This document shows, in pieces, positions 11,501 to 19,312 of a DNA stretch of 64,000 bases. Both the position numbers and the translations under genes were made by a program. The stretch is from Parietichytrium sp. I65-24A. Taxonomy: Eukaryota > Sar > Bigyra > Thraustochytrida > Thraustochytriidae. The DNA is taken from contig BLSF01000032.1 in assembly GCA_012862575.1 (NCBI GenBank), positions 248,001 to 312,000 of the forward strand, in the 5' to 3' direction. Below the pieces are notes generated by a model. That model searched no databases, was not told the origin of the DNA, and saw nothing but the letters and a program-made list of their open reading frames with translations. How positions within the stretch are numbered: position 1 is the stretch's first letter; each line of letters opens with the position of its first letter.

Positions 11501-14500
11501 CGAGATGCGACATGATACGCTCAGGCTTCATGATGGCATCCACAGGCACATTGACCTTCGATCTTGGCGTCAGCTCGCTCAATTTTCGAATGGCCACCGA
11601 GGAGGAGCCAGAAGTCGTCAGAACCTTGCCCAGCTCTTGAAACGGGCCACTTGGCCGATACCTGTCCAAGATGCCGTCCTGCCCATCGACACCTGTGGCC
11701 ACAACACTGACACTGCAGCCGTTGTACAGCACCTCATCAGACGCCCCGAGGACTTGCAGCGCCCCCATCATTGCCCAAAGCCGTTCACGATGTTCCTCAC
11801 AAATGGAGAGATCTTCAACGTCTTCTGGGAGGCGTGGGACCTGCACTGCAAGGCTGTGGAGGAGCGCTCGATTTAGGGATACGTTCCATCCGTTAGGTTT
11901 CGTACTCATCAGTGTACGGAGAAGACCAACAACTTGTGAGGAAATGACAAGGTCATCCCCGCGGCCCACGTAGAGCAAAAGTTCTCGGATGGAGAATGTC
12001 TCACTGACCAGGCGAATTGGGATGCAATACATCAGCCTACTCAGAACGTCAAACGCAAGGGATGAGCGCACAGCGGATTTACTAGAGAAACCAATCGTGA
12101 AGAGCAGCTCAATTGCCCACAGCCTTTGCTTCTGAATATATTTGTGAGTTTTCTCGGACGACGAAATGATGTCCAAAAGAATCTGAAGCAAAAAGATCAC
12201 ATGCAACCCAGGACTGCATTTTCCCGAGCGTACCATGCCAGAGATCCACCCGAGAATTGATTCAGTGCGGCGCTCCTCCATACAACACAGCGAGATTTTC
12301 GAACCATTGTGTCTAGGGCATAGATCAGTAGCATTGTCCGTAGAATTATTCAGGGACAAAAAGTAACTCTCCTTGAGGTTGAGCAACACCCAATCAACGG
12401 TGAATTTAAGCGCGTCGAAAGAGACGTTTGCGCTGTTGAGAAAGTGCGAAAATGTCAGTGCGGCCGATTTCACCGCGCGGATGGGCCAAGATATGCGCTC
12501 GTTGGCACTAGGGAGTACCGAGCCGGTGAATTTGGTTCTACTCCCCACTAGTATACATGTGTGGTGAAAACCTGCTGCAATGTGCACGGGGCGTTGATCT
12601 CGGATGGACAAGGACAAATCTCCTTTCGCACAGATCTCTACAGGGAAAGGGTGGTCCACAGTCGTGCTATTGCCCAGTCCACCGTCCTTGTTCCGCCCCC
12701 AGGCAATAACTCGGCCAGACGATGTCGCGGCAATTGAATGCCCTGTTCCGCAGGTTACCGCAACAAAGCGGTCGTCTTCGTCATTCCACAGAACTGGAAC
12801 TGGTGCAAAAACTTCTTGATTGTGACCTAACCCGAGCTGCCCAAACTCGTTTTTGCCAAACGCGTGCAGCGCGCCGTTCGCGATGACCACAGTAAAGTAA
12901 TAGCCACAAGCTACAGCTTCACAACGAAGACTTCGAAGCTTACTTAGACCATCTGCAACTCGCACAGGTAGCGCGGAGAGTGACCTGTTCATGTCGTCAA
13001 TACCAAGCTGGCCACAATCGTTTCGGCCAAAGGTGTACAATGACCCATCTTCCAGCACAACAGCGCTATGCTCCACCCCACAAGCAAGGCTAACAGCTCG
13101 CCCTGCTTCAGTCAAGTGCGACAACTTTTGCGGGAGGGTCCATAGGTCAGCGGTTGATCCAATACCTAGCTGGCCACGAGTGTTGAGACCAAAGCCGAAA
13201 ACTGTCCCATCCTCAGTCAGAGCAAGGGAATGGCTGTAGCTCGTCGCGGCAAACGTGATTCGCCTGTCGCGCAGCGCACCTTCCACCCTTGTTGGCTGGT
13301 AAATTTTCTCATACTTGTGCCCAAGGCCGAGTTGCCCATATTGGTTGAAACCCCATCCATACATTTGTCCGGAGCTCGTAATCGCAAGCATATGTTCGCT
13401 CCCGTTCGAGCAACACAGTCTTGTTACGAACATCGGAATATTGACGCGGTGCGGAATGGCGACGCGAGGTACGTCCGAGTTATTCGAAGCACTTCCCACC
13501 GAAAAATCTGTGTCCGCGGGCGATTTGCTGCACGCGCCATTTTTATTGTAACCCCAGACATACACCTCGCCTTGCGAGGTTAGTATACCCGTAACTTCGT
13601 TGCCTGCGACCACCTGGATAGGGAAGAGGCCGCGCACAGCCGTAGAGACGGCGACATCCTTGTGTGGTTTGGTGTCCCCGAGTCCAAGTTCACCATATGA
13701 ATTTTGTCCGCAGACCCACAGCTCGGTCTCCTCCGTGAGCCCAAGATTCAAGGGGCCAGAAAGAGTTAACTTGCTTTTCCCAGCCTCCTCCGAGTCGAGG
13801 TCTTGCTCAGGGTTTTGAATCGGGACTGAGTCTGGCACGGAGGTTACTACCACACGGCGACCTTGCATTGAGTCTTGCCGGCGATGCGCAGAAGAAGCTG
13901 TCAGTTCATCCTGCATCAGATCCAATTCCGCGTTGGAAGTATTTCGGGTCATACCCTGGCCCATTTGAGTCATTAGCTGAAGCGATGCTTCCTCCTCTAG
14001 CTTCTCCTCAAGATCAATGGACTCGTCTAATTCAATGCGAGTAGATTCGGAGTGCACAACTACTCTTTTGAGCAGCGAGGTTGTTCCTGGGGAAAGGATG
14101 GACATAGCAGGGCAAAGCGGTTTATTCTTGGCCTTGGAAATCTTGTGAGCTGCCAAAAGTCTATCAAAAGAGAGCCGGCATTCCGAGCTGGACACGAAGA
14201 ACGAGTCTTGGTGGCGAAACACAAGACACATGGACCGGTCCATGTCTATAAACAGCCCTATATTTTGCTCAGTCGCCATCGTTCGCGCCATGATGTTGGT
14301 GTAGCCGTCCCACTCATTGAAGGTTTGAGGCACGACGCCGATTGCAAACAGAAGAGAGGACGGTGGGCAATTCGCCCCTGGGGTTGATGCGATGTGGAAA
14401 TAATACTTGTTGGAGTGCAGAGAATGCGAAAGTCGAATCGTCGCTGCCGTGTGACAACCAGGCACGGCGCTTTCCATGGGGAGGTGAAAGCACATGCCGT

Positions 14501-17500
14501 TCTTAGATAGCCGAAGAGCAGGGTGCTTGTGGAGGCGAGACCACTGAATGCCAAGAGAGAGAGGAAGTCCAGCGGGTTCAGGTAGGAAAGAAAGCGAGTG
14601 GGGGTCTCTAGAGATTCCAAACTCTCCGTCCGCTCCAAAGTTCATCCCTCGAGGCTCTGCCTCAATGCTAGCCGGCATTGACTCTTTCGACAGTGAAGTT
14701 GAGTGCTCAGCAGGGTTCACGGTGTTGAGGAGCTTAGCGGATGGCTGGTCGGTGAGCGTTTCCACAACGCGCCCTCCCGTCGACAGATCGATCGAAGCAA
14801 GAACTTTCCTGACGAGCTTGACGTTGCTGAGCATGTCAGTCGCGATGCAGGCATCCAGAATCGCGGTGGTGATGGACGCGTTCGCGCCAACGACGGGGTC
14901 TTCGTCGAAATCCCACAAAAATCCGTCGAGAGTGGCGGCGACAATTTTATCGATCGACCGGCTCCTCCTTGCATGCGTAGTGTACTCGGTAAACGAAAAT
15001 ATTACATGGCGACGAACATCAGGAACGCGGACCACAGATGCCATGGTCTGAAAGATACGAAAACCCCTCAGCTGCTGTTCAACCTGCTCTTTTTGGCGCA
15101 GGAGTTCCTGCTCGTAGAGCTCCAGTTGTTCTGCATCATACTGCTGTACGAACTGGAACAACGAATGATCACTCATATTATTCATGTGCAGGAGAAATTT
15201 GACACGCTCCACGATGTGGTTACCAATTTTCTCGTAGTCCACGTCCTCCATTGCTTGCTTGGTTTGATTGATCCACCTCAAAATTTTCATTGCCGTCTGA
15301 TCAGCATCTTCCTTGATGTGGTCGTGGTCAAAAAGCTTGATCCCCGCGTAGACAGCTCTTAGCGCTTCGAAAACCTGATCAGAACCTTTCTTGTTTCTGA
15401 ACTTCATCTTATTCATTTTCGAAATCTTTCCCATGATTTCGTGCTCAGGGTCGTCTACAATCGCGCTGAAGGTTGCCATGCGCGATTCAAACTCCGCGTC
15501 CGTGCAAAATCCAGAGTTGAATATAGTGCGGTTAATTCCGCCAGCCTGCGGAGAAGCAAGCTCCGCAAATGGCCCATCGCCTTGCGCTAACAAATTCATG
15601 GAGCTCGTGGTTCTATTGCTGAGCGGCGGCGCAGGGCTCGTCGGGACATTGAGGAACCCGGCGCCAGCAGCAGCAGCAGCTGCTGCGCCGGACGGCGTTT
15701 GTGGGATCGTAATTGACAAGCCCGGCGCAAACTCACTGGTGTTGACGGCAAAACTCGTCGTGCGCTGCAGCGGTGGAGGAGTGGAGCTCACCACCGGAGG
15801 TGGTTGCGCTTTCGCGGGGCAAACCTTGTTGATGAGCAAGAAAACTATGGCCCACTCCAAGTCCGCCATCCAGCTCCTAGACAAAATATTGCCCAGACGA
15901 TTGAGTTTGTCCACCTCCTCAAGCAGTTTTATGAAGTCTCCTACACATTTGGCATTTAGCTCTGTCATATTTGGGTGCTGAAGCATGAGGACACATGGCC
16001 ACGTGAGACTCTTGACGATACTCGACTCCAAAGAGTCGACGACCAGCTCCCACTCCACACTGTCACTCTCCTTGGCTCGCTCCATAGCTGTCTGAATGGA
16101 TCGAATGGATGCCTTTGCCAACGCGCTTGCGTAGTTGAAAATGATATCCGTCTCCACTGATGGGCACAATAGCAGCGAGCGCTGCATGGCCCAAAGCAAA
16201 TTGATAACTTCGACTTTCTTGGAGTCGCGCGCGGCGAGCTCAACCAATCTGTCGACCAAGATAAGAGCGGTATCTTGCTGGTCTTGCGCGAAGAGCTCCG
16301 ACCAGAAGCGGAAGGTCGCAAAGCGTGACAGGTAGGTCATATTGGTGATAGTGGACAGAAAGGTTGCTAACTCGGTAGCAGTTGGGGACAGAAAAGCAAA
16401 CCCGTTCCCAATGGCTCGAATCGCCTCCTCCTTGATGGCTTGCACATCGGATTTGGCCATGAGGAACAGAAAGTGCTTCATATCCTGCATGGTGACTTGC
16501 TCGTCGTCCTTCACCGCCGACGCCACAAAGCAGTGCTTTTGTAGAACCCTAAGAGCCAGAATCAAGAGGTTCGGCTCGTTGGTCAATTTCTCCAAGATAA
16601 AGAGCAAGAGGCGAGCGTTTTCGAACTTGCTGGAGACATCCGCCACTGGAAACTTTTCGAGGCCCCAAAGCAGGGCAGCGACCCCAGCATGTCTTTCTCC
16701 AAACGACGCCAGCCTGTCATAATCAGCAAGAATGCTGCTAGAATGCGGCGATGCCGGAACTCGCGAAGAATTTGCCCCGTTTTCGAGGTCATCTACAAAG
16801 AGTGTCTTCATGGGTTCCAAAACCCGTTCTTCGATTTCGTCCACGAGGATGCGAATATCTGTGGCAGTCGGCACAACCTTGATGGCTGATTGAGCGTGCA
16901 AGACGATTGGCTCGGACCGGTAAGAGCTCTCCTCCAATTCTGAAATGCAGGTGAGCAGTCTGAACTGGGTCTTCCGCTTCTTCCTCCGCCTCTTCTTCTT
17001 CGCCAGACTCTGCGCAGAAGGAGTTGACACGGTAGACGACAGGGCAGAAGCTAAAGACTCTTCCACTGCAATACAATAGTCCATTCCACTGGACAACTCT
17101 ACGACCTTGGAAGGGGCTTCACAGCAAAACACAAGAGTAGGTTCCATCACTGGCTTCCCCTTAATAAGACCGAATCCATATACCTCGTCATCTGCCAGCA
17201 GGAAAGCGGAGTGATTGTAACCTGCCGCAATCTTCCGAATCGGCTTTGGGGACGAGAATGCAACTTGTGTAGGGGTTGCCCTTGTCAGCGTCTTACCATG
17301 ACCCAGCTGCCCATGCTGGCTTCTCCCGCAGGTGAATAGATGTGAGCCCCCGTCTGCAAGAAAGAGACTGTGCGATTCACCTGCAGCAATCCTCTCCACT
17401 GGGCGGCCCTCGACGTCCACTACCACAAATTCGTCAATGTAAACCTTCTGAGCGAGCCCGCATTGGCCAAACTTGTTATTTCCCCTGGCATAGACTTGTT

Positions 17501-18815
17501 TTTGCTGGTTCAGCAGGAGAATGTGGCTTGGGCCACACGAGACGGACGTAATTTTGGTCGTCAGAAAACCTTGCAGAGCCTTACTCGACCTGAACACCGC
17601 ACGGGCCTCGTCTACCTGCACCAGGCCGTCCTGAGCCGTAACGCCATCAATGAGTTCGTTGCTTATCTGTAACAGGTCCACAACGTCAGAGTCGACGACC
17701 TGCTCCTTCAGCTCCTCGTCCTCTTCGCCATCCTCGCCGTCCTCTTCGAGTTGTGACGCCGGGTCGGAAGAATGTGAGCTGGCGGGAGTGTCCACGGCAG
17801 CTCCGTCGGCTGCTTTGTGGCGCGGCTTTCTCTTGACGAATAAAATCTTGCGCCGGACCTGCGGGTCACTGTGCTCCATGGCCAGCTGCTCGTTTCGAAT
17901 CGCTTCTCGAGAGCACTTGTCCAGAAAAACTTTAAGAATCGGGGACATCGCTCCGGTCAAGCCTGGGTTTTCAAACATGCGGAGCGCCAACTGCAACAGA
18001 TAAAAGACTGAGCCCCTCCCTAGCCCGAGAGCACAGAGCGCCTCCAGCGCCTCGGTGTTGCCACTGTCATCAAAGCACATAAGCAGGAAGTCCATGGTGT
18101 CATCCAAGCTCCTCGTTCCAAGCGACGCAATCTCCATACTTTGAACTTGAGATGCAACCATCTCACGAAGTCCGGAGACGACTGGCCTCGCCACTTCGTT
18201 CCCCAAGGACTGCAAGGCCCCCAGCGCCGATGTACACAGATTGCTAAGGATGTTGAGTGATAAGTCTTCGCGGGTGAACATGACGTTGTCCAGCTGTTCC
18301 GTCTCCAAATCCACCTCCTTGAGAACAGTGATGACTCCGTCTGCGCCGCGCGGCCCCGTCGTCGAGACAAGGTTGGCAGCTGCGGCAGAGGCAAAGAATG
18401 GGTCATTGCCAGGCTTGCCTTTCCGCTCAAACAAAACGACTCGCACGTGCTCCAAAATGACTAGTCTGCGCGCAAAGACCAGCGAGCCGTAGAGCAAAGG
18501 GAACACGTTCTGGCTCCTCCCCGACAGCCTCGCTACCGTCTTTGTGTACTGCCCCTGCACCTCCTCCTGCTCCAGGCCTCTCTCCTTGCTGTCTCCGATG
18601 CCGTCGATGTCCTCGTCGTCGGCATCCTTCTCCTCCGGCTCCTCCAACAGCCCCTTATCCTTGTCTTCGCTCTCCTGCTGCACATCCACGAACGGGCCGT
18701 CCGCCTCCACCAGCGCCAGTGCTCTCTCGCTCAGCAGCGCGTCTTCTGGCACCTCCAGCCCTCGGATGTACCGCAGCAGCTTTTCATTCCGCTGCACCGA
18801 CACCGTACCGCCCAT
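2556..18815 (-). CDS. HERC-like giant HECT E3 ubiquitin ligase
   Basis: A 5,419-residue protein in one uninterrupted frame. Approximate order: partial RCC1 repeats (420-550), helical region, SPRY-like (1415-1590), a seven-repeat RCC1 propeller (1696-2092), RanBP2-type zinc finger (2556-2577, CSVC...CQMC), LamG-like sandwich (2708-2883), UBA-like (2946-2986), SH3 (3354-3411), Vps62-like (3566-3795), PDZ (4116-4196), second SPRY (4375-4546), UBA (4656-4703) and C-terminal HECT (5040-5419). The catalytic cysteine is C5360 in HTCFFSIDLP. An acidic tail (DDEDEEGDDD) follows. HECT enzymes take ubiquitin on this cysteine and pass it to a substrate. The start is the first ATG, at 18815; the frame continues upstream only from a GTG inside a microsatellite. 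The N-terminus MGGTVS fits N-myristoylation. Animal HERC1/HERC2 are comparable in size, but I do not know this exact module set from them. Confidence 0.93.
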   Translation of the reverse strand: MGGTVSVQRNEKLLRYIRGLEVPEDALLSERALALVEADGPFVDVQQESEDKDKGLLEEPEEKDADDEDIDGIGDSKERGLEQEEVQGQYTKTVARLSGRSQNVFPLLYGSLVFARRLVILEHVRVVLFERKGKPGNDPFFASAAAANLVSTTGPRGADGVITVLKEVDLETEQLDNVMFTREDLSLNILSNLCTSALGALQSLGNEVARPVVSGLREMVASQVQSMEIASLGTRSLDDTMDFLLMCFDDSGNTEALEALCALGLGRGSVFYLLQLALRMFENPGLTGAMSPILKVFLDKCSREAIRNEQLAMEHSDPQVRRKILFVKRKPRHKAADGAAVDTPASSHSSDPASQLEEDGEDGEEDEELKEQVVDSDVVDLLQISNELIDGVTAQDGLVQVDEARAVFRSSKALQGFLTTKITSVSCGPSHILLLNQQKQVYARGNNKFGQCGLAQKVYIDEFVVVDVEGRPVERIAAGESHSLFLADGGSHLFTCGRSQHGQLGHGKTLTRATPTQVAFSSPKPIRKIAAGYNHSAFLLADDEVYGFGLIKGKPVMEPTLVFCCEAPSKVVELSSGMDYCIAVEESLASALSSTVSTPSAQSLAKKKRRRKKRKTQFRLLTCISELEESSYRSEPIVLHAQSAIKVVPTATDIRILVDEIEERVLEPMKTLFVDDLENGANSSRVPASPHSSSILADYDRLASFGERHAGVAALLWGLEKFPVADVSSKFENARLLLFILEKLTNEPNLLILALRVLQKHCFVASAVKDDEQVTMQDMKHFLFLMAKSDVQAIKEEAIRAIGNGFAFLSPTATELATFLSTITNMTYLSRFATFRFWSELFAQDQQDTALILVDRLVELAARDSKKVEVINLLWAMQRSLLLCPSVETDIIFNYASALAKASIRSIQTAMERAKESDSVEWELVVDSLESSIVKSLTWPCVLMLQHPNMTELNAKCVGDFIKLLEEVDKLNRLGNILSRSWMADLEWAIVFLLINKVCPAKAQPPPVVSSTPPPLQRTTSFAVNTSEFAPGLSITIPQTPSGAAAAAAAGAGFLNVPTSPAPPLSNRTTSSMNLLAQGDGPFAELASPQAGGINRTIFNSGFCTDAEFESRMATFSAIVDDPEHEIMGKISKMNKMKFRNKKGSDQVFEALRAVYAGIKLFDHDHIKEDADQTAMKILRWINQTKQAMEDVDYEKIGNHIVERVKFLLHMNNMSDHSLFQFVQQYDAEQLELYEQELLRQKEQVEQQLRGFRIFQTMASVVRVPDVRRHVIFSFTEYTTHARRSRSIDKIVAATLDGFLWDFDEDPVVGANASITTAILDACIATDMLSNVKLVRKVLASIDLSTGGRVVETLTDQPSAKLLNTVNPAEHSTSLSKESMPASIEAEPRGMNFGADGEFGISRDPHSLSFLPEPAGLPLSLGIQWSRLHKHPALRLSKNGMCFHLPMESAVPGCHTAATIRLSHSLHSNKYYFHIASTPGANCPPSSLLFAIGVVPQTFNEWDGYTNIMARTMATEQNIGLFIDMDRSMCLVFRHQDSFFVSSSECRLSFDRLLAAHKISKAKNKPLCPAMSILSPGTTSLLKRVVVHSESTRIELDESIDLEEKLEEEASLQLMTQMGQGMTRNTSNAELDLMQDELTASSAHRRQDSMQGRRVVVTSVPDSVPIQNPEQDLDSEEAGKSKLTLSGPLNLGLTEETELWVCGQNSYGELGLGDTKPHKDVAVSTAVRGLFPIQVVAGNEVTGILTSQGEVYVWGYNKNGACSKSPADTDFSVGSASNNSDVPRVAIPHRVNIPMFVTRLCCSNGSEHMLAITSSGQMYGWGFNQYGQLGLGHKYEKIYQPTRVEGALRDRRITFAATSYSHSLALTEDGTVFGFGLNTRGQLGIGSTADLWTLPQKLSHLTEAGRAVSLACGVEHSAVVLEDGSLYTFGRNDCGQLGIDDMNRSLSALPVRVADGLSKLRSLRCEAVACGYYFTVVIANGALHAFGKNEFGQLGLGHNQEVFAPVPVLWNDEDDRFVAVTCGTGHSIAATSSGRVIAWGRNKDGGLGNSTTVDHPFPVEICAKGDLSLSIRDQRPVHIAAGFHHTCILVGSRTKFTGSVLPSANERISWPIRAVKSAALTFSHFLNSANVSFDALKFTVDWVLLNLKESYFLSLNNSTDNATDLCPRHNGSKISLCCMEERRTESILGWISGMVRSGKCSPGLHVIFLLQILLDIISSSEKTHKYIQKQRLWAIELLFTIGFSSKSAVRSSLAFDVLSRLMYCIPIRLVSETFSIRELLLYVGRGDDLVISSQVVGLLRTLMSTKPNGWNVSLNRALLHSLAVQVPRLPEDVEDLSICEEHRERLWAMMGALQVLGASDEVLYNGCSVSVVATGVDGQDGILDRYRPSGPFQELGKVLTTSGSSSVAIRKLSELTPRSKVNVPVDAIMKPERIMSHLVSLLQQVVHVPSGSGGLQHVKVACLHETAKARASRVIDTLLRNNPAMVQLFVSNGHLQAVTSLLAAPRGRLDDMPVRFLEKRFMDLQALQVLSDGIHYRETMHSAPRVSRRMSISKPELEWVCSVCTYHNPLRLNTCQMCFARASPKTAPMVNASQNLNNQQGTQDESQEEAAQGAQKPITAEELGPRRRLSSASSQKFNLLARHISSASIQGGEPINIYHGQLACSWTFEGGSLPDNKKTPVELVEELREEANEDAESADANSYSHAAVEDEVKFDSSSKYFVVPARAYMKLKHCFSGNGSQKSVYLNQYSVILDINVPKSSMEHDFISLLQTNMKNDSLADWYVKGDGSVGCIEYSAPGTVSPDQWNRLVMTADLTKGEISYYVNGKKVVSLVHQGTGKHILILEDDRWAMDASFCLFRDVDQLRDAPAVRIARVQLRSYAMCESEVEKLGGYKQDGGIPLPDVRELADRLSRELKLPKAWCIRSLEATEHSLPKAQNWLRTNEQALIARTVAEARMLTALGYSRTLCAHAICTTGSLSDAIRWLLDHDEVEEHDLNVSRIMEECAKDESDTLLSSEMLAINLAEDDQDAFNKTYEIYDSTASQSDSIRSSAPNSVASDGEMGFNHGVASGSGAPQGSHHHSRNSKVSLPPLGAGARQINSELWETARQLFVSHARQATVSILENSLVVQTTSGPAITPRAGSNIGQLTSDDSPIAEDMQQKLLAVDGTGRNFLRNYIRAFPDSISREIRSGTMSHEMDPGDPIQVLRRKLLLVFKEEVERRMFTDFEDISFPRALSLWYKDSKRHEKKSAFDDSGNIKIGASVWWLEEVDDDDAESDEYKNDSDSEEEFGSSSMQAFEGKIVGVREIDLKAQENTSERDQSSGELERTEAGNDEAEARRRKLEQYQQQQEEFQQRAKVLYDFTPQRKGDLLIRKGDTVLVLGATKSGWGRAKDLKTGAVGTIPLNYVDAIGEEYEDPRNLSKGGEGSRKSLQGSSPANTIASAVSGVVKRVEIEQADGRVVLKDLTELVFEPPPKDTADRRIKKIIRARLEDDAWRNSVLRSLSEDVLHELVLLARGPFQFLPGGLQAGPSIQFQEMWSDKFTRTYEQTDPVSKKKKEIVTERPATLRIWRPFADSGFSILGDVATSTSGMGESEQPPPITVVSDDDGMGGKTTTSSGLPLLVPPARYKLIWQDVEAENDEHVSFWQPIPPDGYVALGCVAVKGHSRKEPDPKREGLQQLRCVHQSCVQLSTLQHGLWSYRPNDRKKAEEGGASTAATLRREDTGDTSEDDGQDSVANSIGNALRRKSKSGTLRKTKSAAGSGSSSPSSQAHPPRAALPKSTRRSGVSIWEIDNSSRTFVPVLARQDFHSSGSSREKNLEKSKLLSMNRVDASTIEARLSMESHKRSSEDDTKVRMLHGLKLTTGMVSHGEEAGGKGDNAETPNAGIGSTSASMAAGFSSHNEVRQDDLRPYHLGLASTTSSEHGSSELLLWILQLFSEFDSNEKNGMGKWAKRVFSSQLVHALLRFSRAASPLVRIKAIRMLAMVIRRTPADSLQGKLAQELIELREQMETLYKRQAQKPKDGLMDEMPLFSSLLCALAEVFVAVSLTHRRTSAIANTSVTGLLQSGAPQGESADPAARDGQDKERDALESPNESEGDAKVASDSQNSDELSHEYIEVSFDGQLGIEILSHKDILLVHSVKPDGAAFERGVKAGDIFWELNSVPLAELDNTSKWQIIKRTRPLVVTFLRDKNVTRSAREAAGENDLNSSQDVEGSKMSSEQQKSLDTSVLSEHKKEGYEDPLASKENWFQQLSELAAIMEALVHRDKVRMPSEFLMAEDTFLKLVLANHTAVVESIHPYSSKGIKGEVTIPGAEALVVRFDRRCSTPFGKTLQLSCNAKIGNTQRDIHVETLQGCFGGCSVHIPSNTMHYEFPVPQTMNWAFHRTAEFKAPEIRVNNQNRTAALKKDKVWQTVFSTTGFNSGINMWEVRVDRTGPSANIFFGVAMKSAKVSNYLGSDDKGWGWIGCMACWHGGRKVRHRFGKRLKQGDIVRITLDIPRRAMSIACNGEDWGVAFNRLPLPSTVLKPGNELIPTFSFYNKEDQITLLSGSTAVDMETAGVLHQLRSSFEQQHAMARITPRFVNGGSGGQGEGSSRQSRRSSSSRFRRRSSRGQDSDSERSTGSGGGSRRSRRGARHGDSSAVRLHSSTGASGAGSASSNSQENSQASILETMGYPLDWCIQALNATDNDMHRAAEYLITHAHKMEEESKQEAERAAVEAEEAVIAEEEEWLNDVNKTLDLDQQELMAQAAASSFRLNGNRGSQDSATTSAAAAAVAALQFAASPSQIVQREGPNPTSYIASDEESDSKRLSAPGASSKKSPKDKKRTSNKEWGYRMTISPLFSRETTKRIALEPKNARRLEVFHRMFEAFSLEQDCELVRMVNEICSKQGEDPLTLSPNDLEPTDEELDRYKALRNIPTLHLQLRFLLLRNFNRRLAHVLPLIDLSCPAHESALAAALRGVRGVVMSSVKKALFERVLADSHSGDDHWMQQNKVPTVTLDRNKAAQFLKLGRPDTKGTRTVFGQLFSQLHGRGSDENIEKNPLLAPTPAVKDASLLRNSHRAWYTILAGERADDYGGPYRDVFNQACQELLTPSLPLFLPCPNQVHNQGSDRGKFIPSASASSMINMYMFEFVGKLMGIAMRTKNPFVLDLPAFVWKQLCNDQVSISDVRSFDLDFWNNLNAVLDIDEDDQLHRLELKFTTKGSDGRHVELTPGGSGTAVTLQRKEDFLRAVERHRLHELDRQCAAIARGLGTQVPRNLLSIFCADELELMVCGPPEVDIAVLKLNTIYGEGISENTPSVQLFWQVMEEFSQEERQKYLRFVWGRSRLPSSTADWERKHKINKFSKTPSDDYLPVGHTCFFSIDLPMYTSKQICSEKVLFAITNCTTIDADDTTVAREGGNFLRSYNQDDEDEEGDDD

Positions 18816-18825
18816 ATCTCTCCTC

Positions 18826-18906
18826 TCTTTCTCTCCCTCTCTCTCTCTCCTTCTATTATCTCCTGTCTCTTTGCCCTCTTCTTTCCACACACAAACGCCC
18901 TTTCTC

Positions 18907-18937
<31 letters not shown>

Positions 18938-18957
18938 CTCTCTCTTTCGCGCGCGCG
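18826..18957. repeat. CT microsatellite in the HERC-like 5' leader
   Basis: Near-continuous CT/CTTT repeats ending in CGCGCGCG, starting about 10 bp upstream of the HERC-like start codon (GA on the sense strand). Promoter-proximal or leader tracts of this type recur in the window. Confidence 0.9.
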
Positions 18958-19179
18958 GGTATGAGATCAGAGTCGCTCGCTCAGCGACGTATCTTCCCAC
19001 CGCGACCCGCAAAGCACAGGGGAGCGAGAACAAAGACAACGTTCCTCGCGCGCACCGTGTACTAGCGCACGTACGTCGCGCGTACCCCCTGGCGTCCCCG
19101 CAGGAGCTCTTCGCGGGCAGAGGAGCTAAGGGAGTGACGTATGACGCCGTTAGTCAGTGAGTTGTTGCTGTGGATGGAT

Positions 19180-19312
19180 GGCGGTTCCAGCGGCTCCCGT
19201 GGCCGCCCGTGGTTCCAGCGGTTCCTGCGGATCCGGCGGGTTCCCGCAGTTCCTTGGGCGCCGGCTCCCGGTTCCCCGGTTCCCCGGTTCTTGCTTCGCG
19301 GTACTCGAGTAC
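19180..19312. promoter_or_regulatory. GGTTCC-rich block with GTACTCGAGTAC palindrome
   Basis: Multiple GGTTCC(C) units, including a run at 19271-19292 identical over 22 bp to 47781-47802, followed by the perfect 12-bp palindrome GTACTCGAGTAC at 19301-19312. The same palindrome occurs at 47663-47674. The sharing of two modules between two divergent promoters suggests regulation; this is inference. Confidence 0.4.

Noticed and set aside
18816-18890. N-terminal extension of the giant ligase from position 18890
   Set aside because: It would start at GTG and encode a Glu/Arg run from the CT microsatellite; the first ATG at 18815 gives a normal N-terminus.
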